A stretch of DNA of 59,530 nucleotides from Methanospirillum sp. (GTDB taxonomy: Archaea; Halobacteriota; Methanomicrobia; Methanomicrobiales; Methanospirillaceae): assembly GCA_012728895.1 (NCBI GenBank), contig JAAYEG010000080.1, forward strand, positions 1 through 59,530, read 5' to 3'. The notes under the pieces were generated by a model. The model was given only the letters and a program-made list of their open reading frames with translations, made no database searches and was not told the origin of the DNA. The translations under genes and the position numbers were made by a program. Shown one piece after another: positions 43,753-52,276 of this stretch; within the stretch, counting starts at the first letter, position 1, and every line of letters starts with the position of its first letter.

Positions 43753-44882
43753 GGGGCCGCCACCCCCGCGCAGGCGTTCAGCACCGCCTCGATCAGCCCG
43801 AGCGTCCCCTCGATCCCGGCCAGCGGGGCCGCCGCGAGCCGCCACCGGCCGCGGATCGGGGGCGCGAGCGGAACGAACGGGGTCGAGGGCCGGAGCCTCT
43901 GCTCGAACGAAGACCCGAGGACCAGGTCCGGCTCCGCGGCGACGAGGGCGTCCTCGACCCGGCGAAGGTCGTCGGCCCTGACCGCGTTCCAGCGACCCGG
44001 GGGGTTCACGCCGTCCCGGTACCCGAGGACCGCGCAGTCCGCGCCGAGGTAGCGTTCAAGCAGGAGGGCGACCGCCCCGACATACGCACCCTCGCCGAAG
44101 AGCGCGGCCCGGGGAGGGTCGTGGCGTGAGAGGAACTTGTCGCAGGCCCTAACGCACCGCTCGTCGGCGACGTCGCACTCGGTCTCGACTGGTCCGGGGT
44201 CGACCCGGTCGTCCAGGGCGGCGAGCCGGGCGAACGTCTCCCGGACCCGGTCGAGGCCGAGCAGGTCTCCCGCCCGCATGCCCGGTCCCGCCGCGTACGC
44301 CGGGTTCGCGACCACCGTCAGGGGGGACGCCTCCTCGATGGACTCGACCCGGCCTCCGGCGAAGCGCGGGCCGGGCGTCGCGCCTGCCAGCCGGAGCAGG
44401 CGCTCGCACTCGTGCAGGTTCCCCCTGGCGAAGGGGTCCAGCGGGTTCAGGCCGTCGATCCCAACCCCGGTGGAGCCGGCGTCGAGACCCGGTTTCAGGG
44501 CGTGAATCGCCCTTTCGTGCCCGGTCCAAGTCCCGCCGAGGAAACCGGGCGCGTCCACGATCACGACGGGAAGGTCGTGCAGCGCCCCGGCCAGGTCCTC
44601 GCCCGCGATCGCAGGAACGCAGGTGTTCACCACGGCCACGCGCCGGTGCCGGGGGAGCACCTCCCTGACCGCAGCCCGCACCCGCGCCTCCCCCCCGAGG
44701 ATCGCGTCCTCGCTCGAGAGGTCCGTGCACCCGATATCGACCCGGAGGAGCGACGACGGGTAGAACCAGCAGCCAGAGGAGCCGTGGACCACGACCCCCA
44801 GCCCTTCGTAGGACGAGAGGGCCGCCACGGCCCCGACCATCGCGCAGGGAACGAGCGGCCCCGCCCTGCAGACGGGGTTCAG
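43749..44882 (-). CDS. nitrogenase-like component 1 protein, NifK-like subunit (CTG start proposed)
   Basis: A 377-residue component 1 homologue from the proposed start. Cysteines at positions matching the NifD/K cluster set are Cys13 (LVPCAMVGA), Cys38 (VHGSSGCWFYP) and Cys88 (VNTCVPAIAGED); spacings of 25 and 50 residues compare with 25 and 58 in Azotobacter NifK. No ATG, GTG or TTG is usable before these cysteines. CTG 44882, overlapping the previous stop (CTGA) and lying 8 bases after a GGAGG site, is the best start. It is shorter than nitrogenase NifK (about 520). The substrate is unknown. Confidence 0.75.
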   Translation of the reverse strand: MNPVCRAGPLVPCAMVGAVAALSSYEGLGVVVHGSSGCWFYPSSLLRVDIGCTDLSSEDAILGGEARVRAAVREVLPRHRRVAVVNTCVPAIAGEDLAGALHDLPVVIVDAPGFLGGTWTGHERAIHALKPGLDAGSTGVGIDGLNPLDPFARGNLHECERLLRLAGATPGPRFAGGRVESIEEASPLTVVANPAYAAGPGMRAGDLLGLDRVRETFARLAALDDRVDPGPVETECDVADERCVRACDKFLSRHDPPRAALFGEGAYVGAVALLLERYLGADCAVLGYRDGVNPPGRWNAVRADDLRRVEDALVAAEPDLVLGSSFEQRLRPSTPFVPLAPPIRGRWRLAAAPLAGIEGTLGLIEAVLNACAGVAAP

Positions 44883-45913
44883 AGCGCCCGCCTCCAGCGC
44901 ACCAGGAGCCGGGCAAGCCCGTCCGTGCCGACCGGGGCCGGGTCGGGGAGCGGGACCGGCACCCCTGCCCCGTCTACCTTCATGCCGAGCGTCTCCGCGA
45001 GCTCGACGGCCCACGGGGGCGACCCCGGGAGCCGGATCCGGGCCCCGGAGAGCCCCCCGAACCTTGCCAGCAGGGTCTCCTGGTGCTCGATCTCGGCCTC
45101 CCGGGCCGCGGTGGCGTCCCGGTCGAGCGCCTGCCCGACCGCCCCGAGAAAACCGAGGGTCCCCGAGAGCCCGACCGGGAAACCGTCGACCCGCGGGGTC
45201 CGGGGCCGGACCGGGAAGCGGTCGGCGACCGCCCCGAGCGAGGGCTCGCGGAGGACGAGGAGGTCGGCACGGGGGAGGAGGCCGAACGATGCGGTGGGAA
45301 CCCCGCGGACGAACCGGAGCCCGATCCCGAGGTCGAGCCGGCCGAGGAGGCGACCGAGCTCGTCCGCGTGCCTGTCGGCGCCGTACTCCAGATTCTTCTC
45401 GCCGACGAGTGCGATCACCGCCCCCTCGTCCGGCTCCGGCGGGGCCGGCAGGCGGGCTGCGAGCCCCGCGTACGCCCGGAGGGCCTCCCGTTCGCCCTCG
45501 TGAAAACCGCCGCCCAGGAACCCCCCGCTCTTCACCACCACGACCGGGACGCTCCGGATACGGCTTGCGACCGCGGCGCAGTCGTCGCCGATCGCATCGG
45601 CCACGCACGTCTGGATGACCGCGATCGAACCCGGGGAGAGCGCGACGGCCTCGTCGAGCGCCTCGTCGAGCGCCGCCTCGCCGCCGAAGATCACCTCCCG
45701 CTCGCCCAGGTCGTCCGAGAGCAGGGTGGGAAGCCGGGCGCCGGGCGTATCCAGGAGGGTGGTGAGCAGCAGCGAGACGTGGTGGTGGGCGCACCCCGCT
45801 GGGCCGTGGACGAGCGTGACCCCGTCGGCGACGGCGGTCGCGACCGAGAGCGCGCCGGCGAGCGTGCAGCCGTCAGAGCTCGGTGTATTCGAAGGCGAGT
45901 GACTCGAGGACAT
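44879..45913 (-). CDS. nitrogenase-like component 1 protein, NifD-like subunit
   Basis: A 344-residue component 1 homologue. It has Cys16 (DGCTLAGA), Cys41 in VHGPAGC and Cys103 in [12 protein letters not shown], matching Cys62, Cys88 and Cys154 of Azotobacter NifD in spacing (25 and 62 versus 26 and 66). The IGDD end of the motif is conserved. It is much shorter than NifD (about 490) and lacks an obvious FeMo-cofactor Cys/His pair. Its start lies 41 bases inside the nflH-like gene, with no clear ribosome site. Confidence 0.78.
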   Translation of the reverse strand: MSSSHSPSNTPSSDGCTLAGALSVATAVADGVTLVHGPAGCAHHHVSLLLTTLLDTPGARLPTLLSDDLGEREVIFGGEAALDEALDEAVALSPGSIAVIQTCVADAIGDDCAAVASRIRSVPVVVVKSGGFLGGGFHEGEREALRAYAGLAARLPAPPEPDEGAVIALVGEKNLEYGADRHADELGRLLGRLDLGIGLRFVRGVPTASFGLLPRADLLVLREPSLGAVADRFPVRPRTPRVDGFPVGLSGTLGFLGAVGQALDRDATAAREAEIEHQETLLARFGGLSGARIRLPGSPPWAVELAETLGMKVDGAGVPVPLPDPAPVGTDGLARLLVRWRRAL

Positions 45914-46691
45914 CCTGGGAGAGGGGGCGGGGTATCGAGAGGTCGTCGTTCCGGAGGACGTCGGCGGCGAGCCGACGGTACACCTCGGCCTGGTCCGAGT
46001 CCGGGGCGTACTCGATCACGGTCTGCCGGTGGAGCTCGGCGAGCTGGACCGACCGGTCCCGCGGGATGGCGGCGACCAGGTGCGAGTTGATCGCGGCGGC
46101 GAAAGCCCCGACAAGGCCCTCCTCGCGCTCCATGCCCTTCGCGTTCAGGATCACGCCGGCGAGCCGGCAGCGGCACCGTCCCCGCTCGGCGAGCCGGGCG
46201 ATCGCTTTCGCGATGTTGTTGGCCGCGTAGAGCGACATCAGCTCGCCCGAGCTGACCAGGTAGACCTCCTCGGCGTAGCCCTCGCGCATGGGCATGGCGA
46301 ACCCGCCGCAGACCACGTCCCCGAGGACGTCGTAGACGATCACGTCGGCCTCGAGCGCGCCGCGCGCCTCGAGGAGCTGGAAGGTCGCGATGATCCCGCG
46401 GCCCGCGCACCCAATCCCGGGCTCGGGCCCCCCGGCCTCGACACACCGGACCCCGGCGTACCCCGTCCTCACCACGTCCTCCAGCGCCACGTTCGGCGCT
46501 CCCCGTTCCCGGACGAGGTCGAGCACGGTCGGCATCGGCTCTCCGTGCATCAGCATCCTCGTCGAGTCGTGCTTGGGGTCGCACCCGACCTGGAGGACCG
46601 ATCGCCCGCTCTCGCCGAGCGCGGCCGAGAGGTTCGCCGAGGTCGTCGACTTCCCGATACCTCCCTTGCCGTAGAGGGCGATCTGCTTCAT
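45873..46691 (-). CDS. NifH-like ATP-dependent reductase (Fe protein homologue)
   Basis: A 272-residue Fe-protein homologue. The P-loop is GKGGIGKST (residues 9-17), switch I-like CDPKHDST lies at 37-44, and the 4Fe-4S ligands are Cys95 (GIGCAGRGI) and Cys128 ([10 protein letters not shown]), corresponding to Cys97 and Cys132 of nitrogenase NifH. It would pass electrons to the two component 1-like subunits encoded just downstream. CDPKHDST rather than CDPKADST places it with nitrogenase-like reductases (BchL-like group) rather than with true nitrogenase. No nifI genes accompany it. Confidence 0.9.
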   Translation of the reverse strand: MKQIALYGKGGIGKSTTSANLSAALGESGRSVLQVGCDPKHDSTRMLMHGEPMPTVLDLVRERGAPNVALEDVVRTGYAGVRCVEAGGPEPGIGCAGRGIIATFQLLEARGALEADVIVYDVLGDVVCGGFAMPMREGYAEEVYLVSSGELMSLYAANNIAKAIARLAERGRCRCRLAGVILNAKGMEREEGLVGAFAAAINSHLVAAIPRDRSVQLAELHRQTVIEYAPDSDQAEVYRRLAADVLRNDDLSIPRPLSQDVLESLAFEYTEL

Positions 46692-46771
46692 CCTTCAGGC
46701 GTTGGGGCCCCTGGGGGTTCAACCTTTCCGAAGTTAACGCAGTTCCAGTTGATCTCTCCCGTTCCCCCCGA

Positions 46772-47107
46772 TCACTCCCGGATCATCACGAGCTCCATCT
46801 TGAACCGTGTCCGGGCTGCGACCGCGTGGGGGACGTTCGCGGGCATGACGATCAGGTCGCCCTCGGAGAGCATGTGCTCCTCGTCCTGGATCCGCACCAG
46901 GGCTGTGCCCTCCAGGACGGTCACGATCGCGTCGAACGGGGCCGTGTGCTCGGAGAGCCCCTCCCCCTCGTCGAAGGCGAAGAGCGTGATCGTCCCCGAG
47001 TGCTTGAAGACGAGCATGCGCGAGACGACGGCTCCGGGCTGGTAATCGACGAGGTTCCGGAGGGAGACGACCTGCCCCGGCTCGAGGTTGGGCTTCGTTT
47101 CGGCCAT
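46772..47107 (-). CDS. cupin-domain protein
   Basis: A 111-residue single-domain cupin with the two motifs in SEHTAPFDAIVTVLEGTA and GDLIVMPANVPHAV. It probably binds a metal or small ligand. It ends 80 bases before the nifH-like gene and on the same strand, so cotranscription is possible. The residues that bind the metal in enzymes are only partly present (His in SEHT and PHAV). Confidence 0.85.
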   Translation of the reverse strand: MAETKPNLEPGQVVSLRNLVDYQPGAVVSRMLVFKHSGTITLFAFDEGEGLSEHTAPFDAIVTVLEGTALVRIQDEEHMLSEGDLIVMPANVPHAVAARTRFKMELVMIRE

Positions 47108-47138
47108 GGTGGCGGGTCGGCGGCCCGTGGGAAAAGGG

Positions 47139-47540
47139 TTACGCCCGGCGACCGGCCTCGATGGCCTCCACCGCGGCGGGGAGCCCCTCGCGGATCGCGG
47201 CTGCTCCGAAGAACGCCCGCCCGCCTGCGACCGCCTCCGGAAGCCCCCGGGGCGTCACGTTGAGCGCCCGGTTCACGTCGTGGTACCGGGTCGTGTTCGC
47301 CGGGTTGCCGTGGATCTCGATCCGCTCGATCCGGATCCCGGGGTGGTCGGCCGCGACCTCGTCCAGGAACGGCGAGACCTGGTGGCAGGCGTGGCACGAC
47401 TCTCCCCAGAAGAAGAGGACGTCCGCCGTCTCCCCGGCGATCCCGGTCGGCACCGCCGGCCCGGGGTCTGGCGGGGTGACACAGCCGACCGCCATGAGCA
47501 GGGCGAGCAGGACGACGGCGGTTCCCGTGGTGCGCCGCAT
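47139..47540 (-). CDS. thioredoxin-like lipoprotein with CxxC motif
   Basis: A 133-residue exported protein with a lipobox-like AVGC (about residue 20) and a thioredoxin-like domain with the redox motif ESCHACHQ. It may act in disulfide or thiol chemistry outside the membrane. It is short of the full TlpA length. It lies 31 bases from the cupin gene and 6 bases after the CPBP gene in a string of minus-strand genes. Confidence 0.8.
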   Translation of the reverse strand: MRRTTGTAVVLLALLMAVGCVTPPDPGPAVPTGIAGETADVLFFWGESCHACHQVSPFLDEVAADHPGIRIERIEIHGNPANTTRYHDVNRALNVTPRGLPEAVAGGRAFFGAAAIREGLPAAVEAIEAGRRA

Positions 47541-47546
47541 GGTCCC

Positions 47547-48722
47547 TCAACCGGCGATGCCGGCGGCGAGCGCGGCCAGGAGGACCAGGTCGTAGGCCCC
47601 GTGGGCGATGGCCGAAGTCGTGGTGTTCGCCCGCCGGCGGATCCAGCCGAACGCGAGCCCGGCGAGAAAGACGGAGAGAAGCGCGTCCCAGGAGTACTGC
47701 CAGGCGTGGAGCGCGGCGAAGACCAGGCTCGAGAGGACGATCCCGAAGACGGGCTGGAGCACGCCCCGGACCGCCAGCTCCTCGCCCACTCCGGCCGAGA
47801 CCGCTGCCGTGACCGCACCGACCGGGGTCAGCATCCCGGAGAAGAGCAGGGCGTAGGCCTCCTGGTCCGTGCCGGGCCAGCCGAGAATCTGCCAGATCTC
47901 CGCGATGGCCCGGTCCAGCAGGCCGATACCGAGAACCAGGGCCACCGACATCCCGAGCCCGAAGAGGACCTGGCTTGCGGTCGGGCGGACGAAGGCGAGT
48001 CGCTCGAGGGTCTCGGCAAAGGTGCGCCGGAAGAAGAGTCCGACCGCCAGGAACGACCCGTAAATGATGAAGAGCAGGGAGTAGATCTGGGTCCGGGCGA
48101 GCTCGTCGGGGGACTGGCCCGCGTACAGGGGAAGCAGGTGCTCGGAGAGGAACGGCGGCGCCCCGTTGACGATCAGGGGCACCGACGGGACGAGGATTAG
48201 CGCGAGCACGAGCACGAGCCCGACGGCGTGGACGAACGAGTCCGGGTCGAGCGGCAGGACACGCGCGAGCCGTTCCCTGAACGGTCGGGCGAAGCCGACC
48301 AGCGACACGAGCCCGAAGAGCGACCCGAGCCCGAGGAGGGCGAACGCGGTCGGCCCGAGCTGGGGCGGCAGGACGCCCGACTCGAAGTCCTCGAGCGGCA
48401 CGACCGCGATCACGCCCAGCAGGAGCGAGAGCAGGACGAGGGAGGCGACGATCCCGAGCAGGAGGAGCGCGGTCAGAAAGCGCAGGGGCCGGGAGTCCTC
48501 GGACAGGTGCGTGAAAACGGCCAGGACGACGAACGGGGCGACCTGGAGCGCGCCCGCGGCGAGCAGGAGGGCCTCGGTGTCGGGATCCCCGCTCGTGACG
48601 AAGAGAAGCGCGACGAGCGCGGCGACCACGATCGTTCCGAGGAGGAGGGTGCGGTATCCCGTGCGATCGCCGGTCCCAACCGGTTCTGGTGTGTCGAGGG
48701 TCGGGACCGGATTGGATTCCAC
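47547..48722 (-). CDS. CPBP family intramembrane metalloprotease
   Basis: A 391-residue membrane protein with about 9-10 transmembrane segments. The C-terminal CPBP/Abi motifs are visible: GVGEELAVRG (the EExxxR motif), FAALHAWQY and AIAHGAYD. These residues coordinate metal for cleavage inside the membrane. A TATA-like element (minus strand GATATAGC) lies at about 48744-48751. It heads a string of seven closely spaced minus-strand genes ending with ywbE. Confidence 0.88.
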   Translation of the reverse strand: MESNPVPTLDTPEPVGTGDRTGYRTLLLGTIVVAALVALLFVTSGDPDTEALLLAAGALQVAPFVVLAVFTHLSEDSRPLRFLTALLLLGIVASLVLLSLLLGVIAVVPLEDFESGVLPPQLGPTAFALLGLGSLFGLVSLVGFARPFRERLARVLPLDPDSFVHAVGLVLVLALILVPSVPLIVNGAPPFLSEHLLPLYAGQSPDELARTQIYSLLFIIYGSFLAVGLFFRRTFAETLERLAFVRPTASQVLFGLGMSVALVLGIGLLDRAIAEIWQILGWPGTDQEAYALLFSGMLTPVGAVTAAVSAGVGEELAVRGVLQPVFGIVLSSLVFAALHAWQYSWDALLSVFLAGLAFGWIRRRANTTTSAIAHGAYDLVLLAALAAGIAG

Positions 48723-49197
48723 ACCGGTGGTCTGTCGGTCGGGCTATATCTCTCTTTTCGTGTTTCCGGGATCCTGTCTCCGGCACCGTCGGGGACGGGA
48801 GACCCGGGATCATGGAGGAATGCGACAGAATAGCGGGAGTCGATACCGACCCCTTCTGGCCCCGGGAGCATGGGGGACGGGCGCTGAGACGGAGATGCGG
48901 CCCGGGCGACGCCCCCCCCGTGACCCTGTACCGGCTGACCGGGGACAGTACAACACTCGCTACGGCTGCACATTAGGGTTTGCCAATCAACATTGCCGTG
49001 CAACTGTGATGAGCAATGCCTTTCCTCCTTGCGGAACGGGGTCGGCTGGGCCCGCGTGGGCGTGGGAGATGGAGGGTCGCGCGGCGGGGAGGTTCCCGGT
49101 GCCCCCCCGGGGGGGGCAGGGCGGGGGTGACGGGGAGCGTCGCCTGCCGGAAGAATGCGTCCCGGGACGCCGGAGGATCCGAAACCCCGTCCCCAGA
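48723..49197. other. intergenic region without a recognised gene
   Basis: About 475 bases. The left end holds the CPBP promoter. A lower-GC stretch at about 48970-49020 contains ATTAGGGTTTGCCAATCAAC and a weak inverted repeat CATTGC...GCAATG. The rest (49040-49190) is very GC-rich with C/G runs. No conserved protein frame is visible on either strand. Confidence 0.4.
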
Positions 49198-49282
49198 CGC
49201 TGAGGGGGAGATTTGAACTCCCGAGGGGCAGAGCCCCACAGGCTTTCCAGGCCTGCGCCGTACCAGACTAGACTACCTCAGC
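49198..49282 (-). tRNA. tRNA-Ser (GGA)
   Basis: An 85-base class II tRNA. The acceptor stem GCTGAGG pairs with CCTCAGC, with G as the discriminator. The anticodon loop CTGGAAA gives anticodon GGA. The long variable arm (GTGGGGCTCTGCCCCTC) is typical of tRNA-Ser. The T loop is GTTCAAATC. No intron or encoded CCA is seen. Confidence 0.97.
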
Positions 49283-49293
49283 AGAAAGGACAG

Positions 49294-49310
49294 CGGTTCA
49301 GGTTGAACCG
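49294..49310. other. small hairpin between cbf5 and tRNA-Ser
   Basis: CGGTTCA-GGT-TGAACCG is a perfect 7-base stem with a 3-base loop, 11 bases upstream of the 5' end of tRNA-Ser and downstream of the cbf5 stop. It may serve transcript ending or processing. Confidence 0.45.
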
Positions 49311-49383
49311 TGAGACCCTTAAGCCTATGCCTCGAGCCCCGGGGGCGAACCGGTCTGCCGTCGGGGGGCGGCATCCGTCGATC

Positions 49384-50277
49384 TCAGCGGGCTCCCCGCG
49401 ACCAGCCCCGGGGGTATGTCCCGGGTTGCATGAAGACCGTCTCCGGGGTCGCCACGAGCCCGGTCCTCCCCGGCCCCGTCGACTCGCTCGGAACCAGGGT
49501 GCGGGCGAGGGCCACCAGCTCTCCCGCCCGCGTCGCGAGCGCCACGGTCTCGCCGGCCTTGAACGGCGGCAGCTCCACCACCCCGACGCCGGCGAGCGCC
49601 GCTCCCCGGCAGACCGCGTCGACCGCCCTGTCCCCGATCACGATCCTCTTCAGGTCGGGCACGGCGGCGTCGATCTTCAGGACCATCGCATCGAGCGGGT
49701 CCCGGTTCCCCTCCAGGGCACGGACGGACGCGTCCTTGAGTGCGTGGAGCGTGACTGCGTCGGCCTCGCCGAACGCGCCCGACCGGGTGCGCCGGAGCTC
49801 GACCATCTGCCCGCCGCACCCGAGTGCGAGCCCAACGTGGTGGCAGAGCGTCCTGATATACGTCCCCGCGTCGCACACCACCCGGAAGAGGACCAGCCTG
49901 CCCGTGACCTCGATCACCTCCAGCTCGTGGATCCGCCGGATCCGCAGCTGACGCTTCACGGCCGAGCGGCGGGGCGGGCGCTGGTATATGCGACCGACGA
50001 ACTCCGATGCGCCGGCGCGGACCCGCGCCTCGTCGACGTCGGCGTGGAGGCGCATTAGGCAGACGTACTCCTTCTCGTGACCGAGGAAGAGGCGCGCGAG
50101 CCGGACGGCGCGCCCGAGCATCACCACGAGCAGCCCCGAGACCTGGGGGTCGAGCGTGCCCGCGTGGCCGACGGGGACGCCCAGGATCTCGCCGACCCAC
50201 GCCGCCACCTGGTGGCTGGAGGGGCCGCGGGGCTTGTCGACCACGACGATCCCGGGTCTACGGACGAGCGGCGTCAT
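49384..50277 (-). CDS. cbf5: tRNA/rRNA pseudouridine synthase Cbf5 (TruB family)
   Basis: A 297-residue pseudouridine synthase. The catalytic Asp is in HAGTLDPQVSGLL, and the N-terminal GIVVVDKPRGPSSHQVAAWV is typical. A PUA-like domain forms the end (KRIVIGDRAVDAVCRGAALA). It works with H/ACA guide RNPs and on tRNA Psi55. It overlaps hemD by four bases (ATGA). It is slightly shorter than many archaeal Cbf5 proteins (about 330). Confidence 0.93.
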   Translation of the reverse strand: MTPLVRRPGIVVVDKPRGPSSHQVAAWVGEILGVPVGHAGTLDPQVSGLLVVMLGRAVRLARLFLGHEKEYVCLMRLHADVDEARVRAGASEFVGRIYQRPPRRSAVKRQLRIRRIHELEVIEVTGRLVLFRVVCDAGTYIRTLCHHVGLALGCGGQMVELRRTRSGAFGEADAVTLHALKDASVRALEGNRDPLDAMVLKIDAAVPDLKRIVIGDRAVDAVCRGAALAGVGVVELPPFKAGETVALATRAGELVALARTLVPSESTGPGRTGLVATPETVFMQPGTYPRGWSRGAR

Positions 50278-50951
50278 CGCTCCCCGATCGCCCGGAGGGC
50301 CCCCTCAAGGGAACCGTCGCCGACCGCATCCGGCTCGGTCCCGGCCCTGCGCATCCGCTCAGCGGTGATCTCGCCGATCGCACAGGCCAGCAGGCCCGGA
50401 CGCGGTTCCCAGACCGCCTCCGAGAACGAGTTCGCCGAGGTGAACAGCACGGCGTCCGCGTGCTCGAGGTCGAGGGGGCGGCCGGTCGGGATCAGGCGGT
50501 AGATCCGGTGCTCGGCCGGCTCCCCTCCGGCCCTCCGTATGGCCTCGAGCAGGGGCTCGTTCGGGATGTCGGCGCGGGGGATGCCGACGGTCTTTCCGGC
50601 CAGCCACGACCCCATGTACGGCACGAAGTCCCTCGAGTAGAACGCAGGGAGCACCTCCGCCGCGACCCCGTGGCGGGCGAGAGCCGACCGGGTCGCCGGG
50701 CCGATCGCGACCACGCGGAGGTGCCGGCCCGGGACGGCGAGCCGGGGGCCCACCAGGTCGGCCGGGAGGGCCGAGGTGAAGAAGAGCCCATCGAACCGGC
50801 CCGCCTCCAGGTCGGCCGCGAAAGTCTCGATCGCGGCCGGCAGGACCTCGGCGTCGAGGGGCGAGACTGTATAACAGTCGTTGCCGAACCGGGCACACCG
50901 CCCCCTGTCGTCCCTGTCCTTGCCGGGCAGTCTGGTGATGGCGATCCGCAT
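50274..50951 (-). CDS. hemD: uroporphyrinogen-III synthase
   Basis: A 225-residue protein with the bilobed HemD fold: MRIAITRLPGKDRD at the N-terminus, DGLFFTSALPADLV, VVAIGPATRSALARHG and ADAVLFTSANSFSEAV with ACAIGEITAERMRRAG. It makes uroporphyrinogen III, the precursor of siroheme and coenzyme F430. The Dsr-like siroheme protein at 16.5-17.3 kb is a possible user of the product. It is translationally coupled to cbf5. Confidence 0.88.
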   Translation of the reverse strand: MRIAITRLPGKDRDDRGRCARFGNDCYTVSPLDAEVLPAAIETFAADLEAGRFDGLFFTSALPADLVGPRLAVPGRHLRVVAIGPATRSALARHGVAAEVLPAFYSRDFVPYMGSWLAGKTVGIPRADIPNEPLLEAIRRAGGEPAEHRIYRLIPTGRPLDLEHADAVLFTSANSFSEAVWEPRPGLLACAIGEITAERMRRAGTEPDAVGDGSLEGALRAIGER

Positions 50952-51026
50952 CCGCCTCTGTCGTCGTCGCCGCCGGACTAAACGCTATCGATCGCCTTTA
51001 TCGTCCCCGCCTCCGACGGGAGTGTG

Positions 51027-52238
51027 ATGCTCGCGCTCGCGGCCGGGACCATCGTCGGCGTGGTGCTCGGCGCCCTCTCCGGCCTCGCCCCGGGTATCCA
51101 CGCGAACACGCTCGCGGCGGCCCTGCTCGCTGCCGGCACCGGGTTCTCGGCAGTTCTCGGCGAGGAGGCCCTCGCCGCGGCGATGTTCGCGGCCCTGATC
51201 ACCCACTCGTTCCTGGACAACATCCCCTCGACCTTCCTGGGCGTCCCCGAGGCCGACACGGTTCTCTCGGTCCTGCCCGCCCATGCCCTCTGCCTCGAGG
51301 GGCGGGGCGAGGAGGCCGTCCGCTGCTCGGCGATCGGCTCGGCTCTCGCCATGGTCTTCGGAGTCCCGCTCTCGCTCGTCTGCGTCCTGGTCCTCCCCCC
51401 GCTCCAGCCGGTCCTGGACTGGGCGATCGGGATCCTCCTGGTCGCGGTCGCCGCGTACCTGATCCTCTCTTCCGACTCGGTCCCCTGGTCGTGCGGCATC
51501 TTCGCAGTGTCGGGCCTGCTCGGCCTCTTCGCGCTCCGGTACGGGTTCCTGGCATGGCACGCGCTCGGGGACGGGGCCGTGCTCATGCCCCTCCTCACGG
51601 GCCTTTTCGGGCTGCCCGTGCTCCTCACGGCCGCGCACGGCACGATCCCCGAGCAACGCTTCGACGGGATCTCGGTCCCGGCCCGACTGCTGTCGCGCCA
51701 CTCCCTCCTCGGCACCCTGGCCGGGCTCTTCGTCGGCTGGCTCCCGGGGCTCTCGAACGCGACCGCGAACAGCCTGATCGACGCCGGTATCGGGTATGAC
51801 CGCGACCGCCGAGGTTTCATCGTCGCGACCTCCGCCGCGAACACCGCGAATGCCTTCATCGGCCTCGCCGCGTTCTTCGCGATCGGGAGGACGCGGAACG
51901 GCGTGCTCGCCGCGATGTCGGGCCTCGACCTCCCGTCCATGCCCACTCTCATGGCCGCCGGACTGGCTGCGGCCGTCGCCGGTTTTCTCCTCACGGTCCG
52001 TCTCTCCTCTTCGGCCTCGCTCCTGGCCAGGGTTGACGGGCGGCGGCTCCACGTCGCGGTCGTCGCCCTGATGGTCCTCCTATCGGCGGTCCTCACGGGC
52101 CCTTTCGGGCTCCTGGTCCTCGTCCTCGCGACGATGGTGGGGCTCGTCCCGCCGCTCGTGAATGTCCGCCGGGTCCACGCGATGGGTGCGATCATGCTGC
52201 CGGTCATGGCCTGGTCGTTCGGGTTCGGCGGGTTCTAG
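51027..52238 (+). CDS. DUF112/TctA-type membrane permease
   Basis: A 403-residue polytopic membrane protein with about 10 helices. The repeated motifs LGALSGLAPGIHANTLAA and VGWLPGLSNATANSLI resemble the Gly-Pro-rich TctA/DUF112 tripartite carboxylate transporter permease core. In archaea such proteins lack the TctB/TctC partners, and none lies here. ATG 51027 was chosen over GTG 51024. The substrate is unknown. Confidence 0.82.
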   Translation: MLALAAGTIVGVVLGALSGLAPGIHANTLAAALLAAGTGFSAVLGEEALAAAMFAALITHSFLDNIPSTFLGVPEADTVLSVLPAHALCLEGRGEEAVRCSAIGSALAMVFGVPLSLVCVLVLPPLQPVLDWAIGILLVAVAAYLILSSDSVPWSCGIFAVSGLLGLFALRYGFLAWHALGDGAVLMPLLTGLFGLPVLLTAAHGTIPEQRFDGISVPARLLSRHSLLGTLAGLFVGWLPGLSNATANSLIDAGIGYDRDRRGFIVATSAANTANAFIGLAAFFAIGRTRNGVLAAMSGLDLPSMPTLMAAGLAAAVAGFLLTVRLSSSASLLARVDGRRLHVAVVALMVLLSAVLTGPFGLLVLVLATMVGLVPPLVNVRRVHAMGAIMLPVMAWSFGFGGF

Positions 52239-52276
52239 GCGGTGCTTTCATCTACCGTCCGGGCCGATCCGTACGC

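Noticed and set aside
43749-46691. Calling the three genes cfbC, cfbD and a spare cfbD
   Set aside because: Two different NifD/K-like subunits and a Cys-type rather than HPRPS-type N-terminus do not fit what I recall of CfbCD; kept as a finding instead of a name.
43749-46691. True molybdenum nitrogenase (nifHDK)
   Set aside because: The component 1 proteins are far too short, FeMo-cofactor ligands are not visible, and nifI1/I2 and nifEN are absent.
46692-46771. NrpR operator upstream of the nifH-like gene
   Set aside because: The minus strand has GGAA and TTCGG but with the wrong spacing (10 rather than 6 bases) and an imperfect half.
48990-49060. Possible C/D box RNA (GTGATGA at about 49006)
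   Set aside because: No CTGA D box at suitable spacing and no C'/D' pair could be found.
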